A DNA stretch of 64,000 nucleotides. Source: Nipponacmea schrenckii. Taxonomy: Eukaryota; Mollusca; Gastropoda; Lottiidae. The stretch spans positions 14,070,826 through 14,134,825 of the forward strand of contig JAUJPP010000005.1 in NCBI GenBank assembly GCA_030562195.1. The letters are read 5' to 3'. The notes beneath the pieces were generated by a model. It was not told the DNA's origin. It did no database searches and worked only from the letters and a program-made list of their open reading frames with translations. This document shows positions 49,136 through 62,500 of this stretch, in pieces; the stretch's first letter is position 1, and every line of letters begins with the position of its first letter. A program made the position numbers and the translations under genes.

Positions 49136-50548
49136 AGAACTCAAAACTCCTTCATATTCAATATAGATAATTATCAACAAACTCTTTCACATTCAATATA
49201 GATAATTATCAACAAACTCTTTCATATTCAATATAGATAATTATCAACAAACTCGTGCATATTCAATATAGATAATTATCAACAAACTCTTTCACATTCA
49301 ATATAGATAATTATCAACAAACCCTTTCATATTCAATATAGATAATTATCAACAAACTCTTTCACATTCAATATAGATAATTATCAACAAACTCTTTCAC
49401 ATTCAATATAGATAATTATCAACAAACTCTTTCATATTCAATATAGATAATTATCAACAAACTCTTTCATATTCAATATAGATAATTATCAACAAACTCG
49501 TGCATATTCAATATAGATAATTATCAACAAACTCTTTCACATTCAATATAGATAATTATCAACAAACTCTTTCATATTCAATATAGATAATTATCAACAA
49601 ACTCTTTCATATTCAATATAGATAATTATCAACAAACCCTTTCATATTCAATATAGATAATTATCAACAAACTCTTTCATATTCAATATAGATAATTATC
49701 AACAAACTCGTGCATATTCAATATAGATAATTATCTAACAAACTCTTTAACATTCAGTATAGATAATTATCAACAAACTCTTTCATATTCAATATAGATA
49801 ATTATCAACAAACTCTTTCATATTCAATATAGATAATTATCAACAAACCTTTCATATTCAATATAGATAATTATCAACAAACTTTTCATATTCAATATAG
49901 ATAATTATCAACAAACTCTTTCATATTCAATATAGATAATTATCAACAAACTCTTTCATATTCAATATAGATAATTATCAACAAACGCTTTCATATTCAA
50001 TATAGATAATTATCAACAAACTCTTTCATATTCAGTTTAGATAATTATCAACAAACTCTTTCATATTCAATATAGATAATTATCAACAAACTCTTTCATA
50101 TTCAATATAGATAATTATCAACAAACTCTTTCACATTAAAGTATAGATAATTATAACAAACTCTTTCATATTCAATATAGATAATTATCAACAAACTCTT
50201 TCATATTCAATATAGATAATTATCAACAAACTCTTTCATATTCAATATAGATAATTATCAACAAACTCTTTCACATTCAATATAGATAGTTATCAACAAA
50301 CTCTTTCACATTCAGTATAGATAATTATCAACAAACTCTTTCATATTCAATATAGATAATTATCAACAAACTCGTGCATATTCAATATAGATAATTATCA
50401 ACAAACTCTTTCACATTCAATATAGATAATTATCAACAAACTCTTTCACATTCAATATAGATAATTATCAACAAACTCTTTCACATTCAATATAGATAGT
50501 TATCAACAAACTCTTTCCCATTCAGTATAGATAATTATCAACTAACTC
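49136..50548 (+). repeat. Minisatellite, 35-bp unit with perfect GATAATTATC palindrome, about 40 copies
   Basis: The unit is aacaaactctttcatattca plus atatagataattatc. Nearly all copies keep the palindromic core; variation is mostly ttcatatt/ttcacatt and a ctcgtgcata variant at about 49251, 49496, 49706 and 50370. The first three are spaced 245 and 210 bases (7 and 6 units), a sign of block copying. Edges are ragged: degenerate units begin at about 49136 and end by about 50548. Confidence 0.95.
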
Positions 50549-51934
50549 GTTCACAATTGAATATAAGTAATTACCAAGTACAATTAGTGAAGTCTTACAA
50601 TTTTTTTTAATCCATAAATTGCAACAATGCAATATGAATTTAATTCAGAGGAAAACCCGATATTTTCTGTTGAGCGTACAATAGCATGTAAGACACCAAA
50701 TGAAGTTGTAAATGCATAATTTACCATTTTATAACAATCGCCTTCCCGTTTTATCTTAATATTTACAAGTAAATTAATTTTAAGCGGTTATGTGTTGTTC
50801 CGTATAACTAAGCACATTAACCACATACAGATATTCCGATAGAAAGGAAACGAATCACATTAGTTAATTTCCAACGAACTTGATGGAGAATAAAACGAAT
50901 CGCTTTAGCATTAATTTGTTAACGGAACAAATAGATTTAAATTACATCAGCATTGTAACTAAAAACTTGTAATAGCTTTGACTTCTGATATTTAGCGAAA
51001 TAATTACAAAATCTGATCCAATAAAGTTTCCCGTGTACTCAAATTTTGGAATAATTATACACGGAATGGGATACACAAAGTTCTAAACTTAACTTGCACT
51101 GTCATAAACTTGTTGATTGTGATATTGATATGGAAAACTATAAATAATTACCCTGTCCAGTTAACTTAAAATGGTGTCTCATATTCTGTTCTTATTTCGT
51201 ACTCTATCCAGGCGACTGACAAAATCTTAGGACAACTGAATTTTCAACGCCTGCAACTAGTATAATCTTCAAAAATCTGATCAACTGTTGAAGTATTTAA
51301 AAGTAGCAATGGACATCGAAAAAAGCCACTTTTGAAATATTTTCTAAGCTTTGAATCACCTTCGACCTGAATTCATCTCCGTAGACCTCTTTTCTTTTTT
51401 GTCACTCTTAAAATAAAGTTTCTTAAAATATTGCCCTCTCTTTAGTGACAAAATAACATTTGTCTAACAATGTCATTTCGATTTGATTCATTTGTGAAGT
51501 TCCTCGTAATATAAACACTATATATGACCGTATTTTTTTAACTGAGGTGTCCTTAAATCAAACGTATAATAATTTTATTTCATTTCTTCTCTAATTCGAT
51601 TAGATGTGGAAGTCGGTGAAAGGGTAAGTGGTTAAAAGGCCAAGTATCTATCTAATCTAATTAAACGTCAAAATGGCGTCTAATCGAACACCTCTGTGTC
51701 TTTTTACAGGAGATATCAAGGTTAATGAAACCTTTAAATAAAGTCTACTGGAGGAAATATGACGTAGGACACCTCTACTTGTGAAACAGCTGCAATGAAT
51801 GCTCTGTTACAAGGCTTGGCTTGTGCAGTTATTAAAAGCGATATGGTTATCTTATTATTTTGACATGATCATAAAACATACATTAAACAACCCAATTTAC
51901 TGCTAATAATTAAAAGAGTAATGTGATGTAGTAC
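50549..51934. other. Intergenic stretch, nothing recognised
   Basis: AT-rich sequence between the 35-bp minisatellite and a SINE. No coding or repeat structure is seen. Confidence 0.35.
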
Positions 51935-52232
51935 TGTTGGTCTTCGAGCTTAACGTTGGATTTGGGTTCTCGATCGGTGAGATCCTGAATAAGTCCTGTA
52001 GTCCTAGCTGTAAATGGGTATAGGTAAGCCGTAATTGATCAATGCCACTAATTTTGATAAATGACCAGCTGGTAGAAGGATATTCGTATTCATACGTTGA
52101 AAGTGATAAATATTATAAAATATCTATCCATAACAATTGTTTTCATTTATCTAAACTTGTGCTTCTAATATGCCGTTGAGGGATGATATTTGTATTGTGA
52201 AATTAGGTTGTTATCCTTTTAAAATATAGTTG
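51935..52232 (+). mobile_element. SINE family A copy, diverged and interrupted
   Basis: The B-box region ggatttgggttctcgatcgg, then ctagctgtaaatgggtatag, gatcaatgcca and gaccagctggtagaagga match family A. The sequence is then interrupted by about 115 unrelated bases, and the family tail (aaattaggttgttatcctt) resumes at about 52200. Confidence 0.6.
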
Positions 52233-54089
52233 CTCGATTCTGGTGTCATTAGAGGAATAACTCCATCTGATTATTCCAGCCTGATATTATGATATTAGAT
52301 TGTCTGCAATTATGGGGAATAATTTCTCTCTCTAATTCACCTAATTCTGATCCATGTAAAATGAAAAGTGTATTATCAATACTAAAGTTCCGACAATTAA
52401 ATTTAAATAATACGTCGAACAGACGGAAGCTTATTTAAATTACCCCGCGTTATTTAAAAATAAATAATATGTACTTGCACTTTGGCTATCTGTCATTGAT
52501 TGATTGATTGATTAGACGTAACCGATCTATTACGGTGGTGAATTAAAGATTTTCTATAGCTGCACTATTGATTTACTAAAATCTTAGACTGTAGGAGTGT
52601 CGACTTTACCATTTCATTAACAAGTTGTTTAGTCGTTTTCAGCTTGGGAATTGGAATTCAAACCACGAACGTGACGTTCTGCTATATGTTTAGTAAATAA
52701 ATAGAACCAGCTTGGTTCATTCCATTTCCTTTAATAACTGTCTAAATTGACTGTAATTGATATGTTTGTGGCGATTTATTACTTAAACAATGTGTTGTTG
52801 GAGTCTGTCTTCGTTAACTAAAGGCAATTTAAATCCATCGCAATAGACGTGAGAACCTCAAGGAATAGATACACTGAGATCATATATATATAGATATATA
52901 GATTCCGACGACAACGTCCTAGGTTTGTAGAAGTAATGCATGTGGGACCATTTGTGGCAATTCTCATATTTTAGTGTTCGCTGGGACTCCATATTTTTTT
53001 CAGCTCATTGAGCCAACGTGCTTACAATGTGTGATTGGGGACTCAATCCGTACGTCATCAACTATGCGCATAAATTCATTTTTATATCATTTTAACCTTA
53101 TTGTGTAAGAGCACAATGTTTTCATTAATCATTTATGCAATAAATTAATTGCCTAAGTGCCTTTGTATAAATTGGTTTTGATGGTGGGTCGGAGAGTTGG
53201 AAACATATTTTCTATTTCCCTGGTTGATGTTTTCTTTTTATATAGATGTCAATTGAATATTCCCCAGGTCGCACAATATAATTAATATACTCATGCTGTG
53301 GTCATTGTAAAATTTTCTACTCGCAGCATTACTTTGCCCGTCAATATGACGAAATTCTCTATTCCATTTCATTTTATGGGCATTATTGAATCAAGATCAA
53401 TATCTGGATTGTAAAATCATGGTCTGAACCAAGAAGGGAAACTATCTCAGAAAGCTTTTATAGCAATCGTTTAATAAAAATTAGGTTGTTACTTGAAACA
53501 CGATTCACTGCAAATTGATATTGAAATCATCTTTCCAGAAAGTGTTTGGTCATGACGGATTTCACATAAATTTGACTTAAATATTACACTGATAACAATT
53601 TTTTTCACAAAATAAAGTTTATACAATGACTTAATTTGTGATATTGAAGAGAGGTTCTGAGTTTGAGTTTGTTCACAATCAAGATTAAAAGTTTAAGTAG
53701 AAGAGCTCATTATATAAATGAAAAATATTCATAATACTAATATTCAACATGTTTTTAACGTATATAACTGAGCTTACATTGATAAAATCACATTATGAAT
53801 TTGTATTTTGATTTATTGACATCGTATCCGCTGTGTGCGAGATGTTTTGAATATTGAATATGTGTCTTGGGAATTTTTTCTTAAGGAAATTGGATATTTA
53901 TTGTGTATAGCCTACGTGAGTTCCAGCTCTCTGGCTTTATTTAGATTTAGACTTTGCTTGTTCAAACAGCAATATCAAGCGGTCAGAAAGTAGAATTATT
54001 AACATCTTGTTAACTCTTATAGAACAGGTACATGTGTATTGAAAATTGGTAACGCGTCGGTAATATTATATGAAGACATTATAATAAAA
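52233..54089. other. Intergenic stretch with one short LINE-tail relic
   Basis: At 52336-52370, cctaattctgatccatgtaa matches the LINE-like 3' end of 19255-19560 in plus orientation. A (TGAT)n run is at about 52495-52516 and TA-rich simple sequence at about 52885-52905. No gene is seen. Confidence 0.4.
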
Positions 54090-54200
54090 TTAACTTCACA
54101 AGGAAATTTTGTCACAGTAATTTAATCACAAGGTAAATTGCTCACAATAATTATTCACAAGGTGAATTGGTCTCAAAAGGTAAATTTGCTCATGGTCTTG
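54090..54200 (+). repeat. Degenerate ~30-bp tandem repeat
   Basis: Variants of tcacaaggtaaattg followed by tcacaataattta recur three to four times (aacttcacaaggaaattttg, tcacaaggtaaattgctcac, ttcacaaggtgaattggtct). Confidence 0.55.
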
Positions 54201-54319
54201 GTCACCGTTAAAATTTGGTGTTATCTAACTTATATGCTACTTCGCTTAAAATTCTATACTGAAAGTCAGCCTGCTCAGCAGAATTCCTGAAGAAAAGTTT
54301 ATGATCTTCGCCCAGAATA

Positions 54320-54400
54320 TGCTGAGAGTAAGACGAGACCATGTCCTTGTGTATTGGACCTTATTCTGACCCATGTAAAATTTAGATTTTATTATGAATA
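54320..54400 (+). mobile_element. LINE-like 3' end fragment
   Basis: The run gacgagaccatgtccttgtg followed by tattggacc and ttattctgacccatgtaaaa matches the 3' ends at 19255-19560 and 20822-21180, in plus orientation. Confidence 0.6.
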
Positions 54401-56930
54401 TATATATATTAAAGGTTAATCCTGCTTGATAGACTAATATCAATTCAACCTTTGGCTTGTTGAAAGATCAGATGGTTCCTTATCGAGTCAGAATGTAGTC
54501 ACATCACATTGCGTCAAATGACAAACGATGTTTTGGAAAATCTAACGCTCCGGAAATTAGTCTAGATAAGGCCGTCTGCACTACAAACTTGAATACATTC
54601 CTCAACAACACTTCCTTTCAGCAGAATGGCTCTCATTGGATATTATTTCTAAATGAAATAAATTCAGAGAGTGAATTCAATGAATATCAAGAATATGGTG
54701 ACCAGAGCATACAATCCCTGAAAATTTAAGTTAAAAAAGTTTGTCCGCTATAAGGTGCTGCAGAGTACGACATAAAACTGCATTGATTTCCTTTCATTTC
54801 ATTTAATGCGTTTTGGCGATTGCCAAATATTATCGAAGAGATCAATTGAGTTGTTAATTCATCAGTCATTAGCAGATTGGAATATTAATAATATATAAGT
54901 ACTCATAATACGAGTATATAATCCTATTTAGGTTATAAAATCTATGTTAGTACTTCTATGCCAGGTGAAGTTTACGCCCATTTACGGGATAAATTTCTGG
55001 CCAAGTGAGAGTCGACTAGTCGAGCGGATGAGGCACTAAGTCGATTCTACTTTGTGCATGTAGCAGAACCCTTATTGTTTGCCGTCAGTCTTCATTGCCT
55101 TAACATGTAGCCGAAAACTTAAACGTAAAATTCTAGTTTATTTCTCTTCACTGTAAAGTGGACTTTCAATTGGGACTGTTCACAAAGTTCAAAAGCAAGA
55201 AGTTATTCAGAGCAGAAGACATGTCTAAGCATAATATAAGTCGAGTGAATTTCTCCAAAAAATGACAAATTCATAACAAACTAGGTTTGATTGAATACTA
55301 AATTATTGTTTAGGCATTACATAGCACAATTGCTAGTGGCCAAATCTTCAATGTAAAAGTTAATCATTTTATAGACGACAAAAAACAACAAAATAATAGA
55401 GATGATTTTAGCATTTCTCATATTTGATTGGTCAGTAATAAATTCAAACTGAATTTAAACCAATCATCGGAAAATTTACTAACCTGCAGAAAAAACTGAA
55501 TCCAGAACATAAAATAATACATCAAATATAACAAGAATCGAACAGGAGAGAAGGTTGTGTACATACCAGTAACTCAATGACAATTCTACATATTCACATA
55601 TCCAATGACATTATTATCCTTCTCGAGAGAAAACACATTGTTTACATCAACTTACAGACATTGTGATACAAAACTTCATGCCCAGACTTTTATTACGGTA
55701 CAGTTCCAGTCTCCTAGAGACTGCCAAGATCAGATAACCTTTCCATAATAAGCCAAATCAATATAGTCCATGCATCTCTTTAATGGTGGTGAAAGTAACG
55801 CCAGCCGATATCAAAGACTAAATCTCTTTAAAGAGGCCTTCTCCCTTAAATACACAGTTCCACGCCACTAGAAACTCAGTGTTATGCATTGATACAACCA
55901 GCAGTCTTTTTTTTAGTGACGATTGTTATCGCAAATTGGTATTTAAATGCTATATCACATATCGAGGTACGTTGAATTAAAAGGACATATTTCATCGACA
56001 TTTTTATTGGGTTTATTTGGGTCTAGAATATTTGTAAATAGTCTTCAGATGTACTAGAAATGTACAAAAACTACGAAATTTCATATTCTATTTATATCTT
56101 TTCGAAAAATAGCATAATACGCGAGTCGTCGTTTAAATTTTAAAACGCAAATAATTCTGAATACAGATGGATTTGAAGGCTTAAATATGGTGATTGTTAC
56201 TTAACCCAAGACACTCCAAATTAATTCTGGTCGTGTGAAATTATTAGGGAAAGAGAACTATAAAGAAATAGATGAATAACTCAAAGGAATATCATTTTCA
56301 TTATCTGTAAATGATATTTCCTCATATATAAATAATAAATATTCCCTGACAGATCTTTCTGATTGATTAATGGTAGGAATGATATCCTGAAAAACACAAG
56401 GCAAACAACGGTAAATTGCAGGATGACGTAATCGCAGGGCAATCAGAGATACGTCTGTCCGTTTCCTCTCGGTTCCGTTTACACTTAGACCATTGGGATT
56501 AATATTATCTGCTAATAGAATATATGTATATCAATAATGATATATTGTTTGTGAAAGGCAGTTGATTGAAACCCCTCTTAAGAAACGTAATGATCAAGCA
56601 AGGCCTTTGGAGGTTCTAGGAGGTTTATTGTCCTATTTGAACGCCGACTTTTCAACCCACTTCTCTTTTCCCTTGCTGATTCTTCAACCACACATCCGAA
56701 TCTTCATCACACGACCTAGGTTCCGCCTATCCTTTCTACTTATACCATTTGCCTAAGATCTATAAGAACCCCTCACTTCTCTGAAATTTAATGGATTCTA
56801 GGTTTAGTTCTTTTATGTGGAATGTATATTGGCATGTACTTATCAGTGGTTACGTGCAATTAAATTGGATTTTTTGTATTCTAGTTGTGTATGGTAGTGA
56901 AAAGAGTTTTATCTATGGTTGAAGCCTTAA
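54401..56930. other. Intergenic stretch, nothing recognised
   Basis: AT-rich sequence with no recognisable gene. The frame at 56562-56756 has no domain signature. Confidence 0.3.
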
Positions 56931-57140
56931 TTTTGTAGTTACGTCCCTCAAATTTAATGTTTTGTAATAGTGGCTTCGTCTAATGGAAATTAAATGTATT
57001 ATATCCAGAGTTATCTAAGAATGATTCCAGCCTTTGTTAGTAGTTACGTCCCTTATAATTGTTTGAAGTCTCATTTTTGTGTTCACGTTCCTTAAGGATC
57101 CAAATATGGTTTTGTTTTATTAGTTATGTCCCTTATTATG
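56931..57140 (+). repeat. Recurring tagttacgtccct motif
   Basis: The motif gtagttacgtccctcaaatt (56936), gtagttacgtcccttataat (57042) and tagttatgtcccttattatg (57120) recurs about every 80-105 bases in otherwise unlike sequence, suggesting a decayed tandem repeat. Confidence 0.35.
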
Positions 57141-58304
57141 AAACTACTACTCTCTGACAGATGAAAATTCCTTCTCATTTGATAGGGTTTCGTAACTTTA
57201 TAAATGAGCCAATATTATTATTTTCTCATATGAATGATTTAAATTTTTCTCTTTTTCTTCAGTCTTGGTTAATGAAGTTTACTCAGTAAATACATCAACA
57301 CTGAAACTCGGATTATTGTCATATCCGAACTATTAAAGGGATAGGTCCTAGAATAAACATAATATTTGAACATTGTAATGTTGGCCAATGGGAGCTCTAT
57401 TCATCTGTAAATATACCTGCTGCCATAAATAACATAAAAAAATATATGATTACCAAAAAACTAAGGAATTATCTATAAATATGCTTTGATTATTGAAAAT
57501 TAATAAATTGATTAAGCGTTTTTCAAAAATAACATAGTTTTTGTGTGTTTTCCAGAGTTTAAGAGATTCTGTTGCTTTATGACATCAGGCAAGTTCACTG
57601 ATGAATATACTCATAATGACCATTCTTGAGAACCAAAATTAACTTATATTCCTGCTAAGGCGCAGTGTTCCTTTGAGCGATAAGCGCGCAGTGTAGAACA
57701 CTCCGTTTTACATGGTATTGTATGTTCGCAATTCAAACACAGAAACTGCATCTGCTTTATATCATTATTATCTATTAGTATTTGTTCTAGAATAAAGGTT
57801 AGGTTACATCGATTTTTTAATGTTTACTTGGTTTTCCTCCTAAAATTGTGTAATAACACGAACCATCTATCTCAAATATATGTTTTATTGAAACAAATTA
57901 GCTGACAAATTCACACTGGAAAAGAATGTCCTTGTCATGAGGAGTCTGTCTAATTTGAAAATCGATCTTTGTTTAGGTCTTGTTATATATAACATTACTT
58001 GTATAGTTACATCATGACTTCAACTTGCTTAACACATGAAATTTAATATGATGAAATAATTTGAATTGTAATAGTTTGTATTATATTTCATATTTCATTT
58101 GAATTACAATTAAAAACATATTGTTAAGGCTGTAATTGATAGTCTTTTTTTATTGTGTGGGCCTTAAAGATGTTATTTAGATAAAGTATTTGCTGCTATT
58201 AGTGCGCATGAGATTATTTGACAAAGATTTTTTATGCGCTGTATGTTGCAGATAGAAAAAACTTGAAACTGAATTTATTTGATGTACAGAATTTGATATA
58301 AGAT

Positions 58305-58382
58305 TCACCATCCTCGTACAAACAGGAACGCTGGCCGTCGATTAACCATTCTCGTACAAACAGGAACGCTGTCCGTCAAAAT
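58305..58382 (+). repeat. Tandem duplication, 39 bp x 2
   Basis: The unit accatcctcgtacaaacagg plus aacgctggccgtcgatta is followed directly by a copy with a few changes (accattctcgtac… gctgtccgtc). Confidence 0.75.
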
Positions 58383-59511
58383 AAAAGTACGACCGACATA
58401 ATTCTCTACACCCGTCAGCATACCAATCGTTTCTTAACAGATTGATGACGAATGTCAATGACGATAATTTAATTTGCAAGTAACTGATATAATCAAGATG
58501 TGAAGGCATAATATGAGGAATGCTTCCCTTTCAGTATTATCAATTGATTAATATTATTTCCTGAATAATAAGTATTTAACTTGTAATTTGTTAATGGAAT
58601 CACGGTGCTTATAGCGAAGTTGCTCTGATATCGTTGGCAGAGAAATATTGAATGATGCCAAGAGGAAAGGATTCAAATCAAAATCTAATGGTCGAAGTCA
58701 ATTGGATAATTGATTGGTTATCGTAGTTTATTGCTGACATGATAACTGTTATCGCTGCTTTTAGAATGATTATTGCCTGTGGAATCTATTTCAATGTACA
58801 TGTATATTCTTTTGGTGGGTTGGTGGAAATGGGTTCTGTTTCTGGTATAGTTTAAAATTTTATTACCATATAGTTATTTCTAAATAAATCTTACTTGATT
58901 CATTCATTCCTTGATGGGCGGTTGAAAATAAACAAGCTTAAAAAAAATATAATGGTGGAGAAGAGTTTAGAATATCACCCCGATTTAAACACACGCTACT
59001 ACTTTCAGCAGTTTCAAATAGAATCAAATAGAAAAATTAAAAGTAGTTCGGTAATGTAAACAAGACCTGAAAATAGGTGTGGGTTGGGATTGAGAATCAA
59101 GATACTGCTATTATTCCGAAACTTATAGGAACTGAATGGAATTGTGTAAAAAAAAATATATATAAAATATATATATTCTCCTTCAAATCATACAAAAATA
59201 AATGCAACAATTAGATGAATAAAGTCATATACAAGTATCATCAGATCATTATACGAAGTGTACTGGTAAGTCCTGTCTTTAACAAGTTGGCTCACAATCT
59301 TCCTTTTCAGTCGCTCAATTTTTTTTCCTTTTATCAAAACTAAAACTAAAGCTGGTTCAGAATCCATTGAAACAAAGGGAAAGCTTGAAGCAGGGAAGAA
59401 CGATCACAAGTAAAATAATATGAATAGGTGAGATCAAAACGCTCCCTCCACAAATGCAGACATTTAGTCACGTTACTTTAAAAATTATTCCACAGTCTAC
59501 CAGGAAATTGC
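58383..59511. other. 3' flank of the glycine receptor-like gene
   Basis: Presumed 3' UTR and downstream sequence of the minus-strand channel gene. An AT microsatellite-like run is at about 59150-59180. No other gene is seen. Confidence 0.35.
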
Positions 59512-62500
59512 TTATTTTTTTGGGCCATATATGTAGAATATCCAGTAACAGAGATTGAATATTAAGAAAGCCACTGGGAAGATGTAACGGGATCTCTTAT
59601 CCACGACCCTACCGGCGTTCCTTCTTTCATTGTCATCTTTTGATTTGTCTGACGGCAATTGATTAGGAACCCCATTTCCATTTCCAATTCCATTTTCTTT
59701 CATAACTATTTCACACAATTTGACCACTGTGTTACTCTACAATATACAAGACAGATATACATAGTTTATCTTAAAGCCATTGTGTATGAGGGACACTGTT
59801 GGAATCAATTTCCATTGTGAAACTTTACGATCTAAATATTTACCCATCAAAAGGGAATTACACCCAGATGCCTGGCCCAAAGTCACGTTATCACGTTAGC
59901 TATAGCTGTTGAGACTTACCCTTGCTATTGTTTTTCTGTGCCTTCGACTTAAAACAGTAACCACGGCGTATTCCATATAAGCGCCAAACACAAACACTAA
60001 GCACACCGCCATCCAGACGTCTATACTTTTAATATAAGGTACTCGGGGAAGCTGAGATCGAGCTCCAGAGCTCTGCGTGGTTATGGTTAGAACGGTTAAC
60101 AGTCCCACTGAAATGCGTGCTGGAACTGCTTCGTGATCTATCCAGAAGGATGCCCAGGACAATATTACTATCAATATACTTGGAACATAGGTTTGAGTGA
60201 TATAAAATCCAATTTCTCTTTTTAGTTCTATTGATGCTTTCAAACATGTAAATGTACCTAAATTGAGAAATATGCAAATTTAAAATAATTCTGATGAGAA
60301 AGAAACAATATTTGTCCTGAACACAAACCTGTGAAGAGTGTCACCGACAATGAAGAATCATTAATTGAACATGGGAGTTTAAAATGTTGCGGTCGTTATT
60401 GCCGTTTTTAATGAACTATTGTTAATTGTTGATTTCTTCAAGGCTATGAAATTCGCCAGTCATACTTTTTCGTTGTCTAGTTAGAAATGCTACAGATTAT
60501 AAAAATTGAAAGGGAATGATAAGTTAAGCTTCTTGATTCTTTCTTGCAGAGGACCCTATTCTTTTATAAAAGACCATCTTCGTTAAGTGATACTTTTTGA
60601 AAAATCCCACTCGATAACAATTTAAATGGAAACAAGAAAATAACATAAGATAAATATGGAAACAAGAGAATAACATAGGATAAATATGGAAACAAGAGAA
60701 TAACATAGGATAAACATTTAAACAAGAGAATAACATAGGATAAACATAGAAACAAGAGAATAATAACATAGGATAAACACTGAATTGTTGAAGAACCTGT
60801 CGCATATATCGCAGTACAATCCTCAGAAGAACTTCCCATGATTGAGAAGTCTGGAATAAAGGCATTTTCTAAGACATTCAAGCTTCCTCTTTCTGGTGAC
60901 CATGCAAAATACACGTCTGATGCAACGTAGCTGTCTGAAAAGGAGGAAACATTGGTTATTTTAATAAGGTTTTGTGCGTAACAGAGAAAACACAATATTC
61001 TTTGATATTATATGATGTTACAATAATTAAACATGCATTAATGGGACACAACTCGGTTTGTCATTGTTAAGAATCACCACAGCGATTAAAACTTGTCAGT
61101 TAAAACAATTTTCTTAAGTAGAACACATTGAACTTAAAGGGATTGGAAACAGTTTATCTGACAAACTGTGTGTATTTCAGGGAACTGATATCACCAATTT
61201 ACAACATTTCAATTTTCAATCGGACGTTTGTGGTTCCTGAAATTCCAATAAAAAAAATGTTTGATGACGACATTAATCACAAAGCCCGTATGTGATGCAA
61301 ATATATTGCAGAAACTACGAACGTCCGACTGAAATTGGAAAGGTTCAAATTGATGCTACCAGTGCTCCCGATATTTCTGAAAACCTATTTACAAACAATT
61401 TACATAGTCGATGGCTGAAGAATTTCGTTTGAAATAGATTCAATGATTGTTATTGACTTACAGCTTTCCATCTGTATAGCGCAACTTTGTTCATCCAATG
61501 GAAATTTATGTAAATCCATCTTGCATTGTAATGTTACGGATAACCTGAAATTGAAATTACTGTAACTTTTATTAAAGAAATTTACAAAATACTTTTCTTA
61601 TATTTATTGAAAAAAATATTGACCATAATACGTCATATGGTATTAACAATTTTAATATAATAAGGTTATTGAAAAAATGGAAAGTCACATTTTGTTAGAC
61701 AAAGGTGAATTATCATTGTCAAGTCAATTATCAGATATTGCTGTTATCAATTATGTTTTGTCGGTAAAGGAAATTATTAATTTTCTTTATTATTTCCATT
61801 ATGCCTTTCAGAAACTATCAATAAGACATCAAGAAACATGGTTGGCTTTATTTGTACAGTAATTCAAAGACTTTAAACTAGGCATAATAGCGATTGTCAA
61901 AGCTCATAGATATACCAGTATGGGTAAGGGTAATTTAACTTTATAAAGTTTCAATATTGGTCATAAATTATGAATAGTTGGCAATTACATCCATATTTAC
62001 TAGTTCATAAGTTATTTGTGCATTGACTTGTTCAGGAAATTGTTTGTACACATTGTCTCTATTTTTTTTTTAATTGTTTTTCTTCTCCCTTTTCAGATAT
62101 AGTGTATATAAACTACGTAAGTTTACTGATATATTCAACGTACACGTGCATTTGATGAATCGTTGCAGTTGATTTTTTAATAGAATACAAATACAGATAT
62201 ATTTACTGAGTATTTTGCCTTTCAAATCGCAATTAAAAGTCAATCGCACTTTAACATGGATAGTATTCACACCTTTTTAAACTATCGTGTGCATGTTCTA
62301 ATTAATTAAGAAAATTGGTGTAATGAACGTATTACTAATTCAAAGCACGAAGGACACTCTAACAGTTCAAGATGATCGATGCATCAATCTATTTTTTTTT
62401 ATATATATCTTTAAATAACAATGTGTTCACTGTCGTGATAAGCCTATCGTACATAAAACTTTCAAACCATCGCGTGCCCTTTGTAATTAATTAAGATAAA

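Noticed and set aside
49136..50548. Regular spaced repeat resembling a CRISPR array
   Set aside because: Units abut directly with no unique spacers, and the context is a eukaryotic genome; it is a minisatellite.
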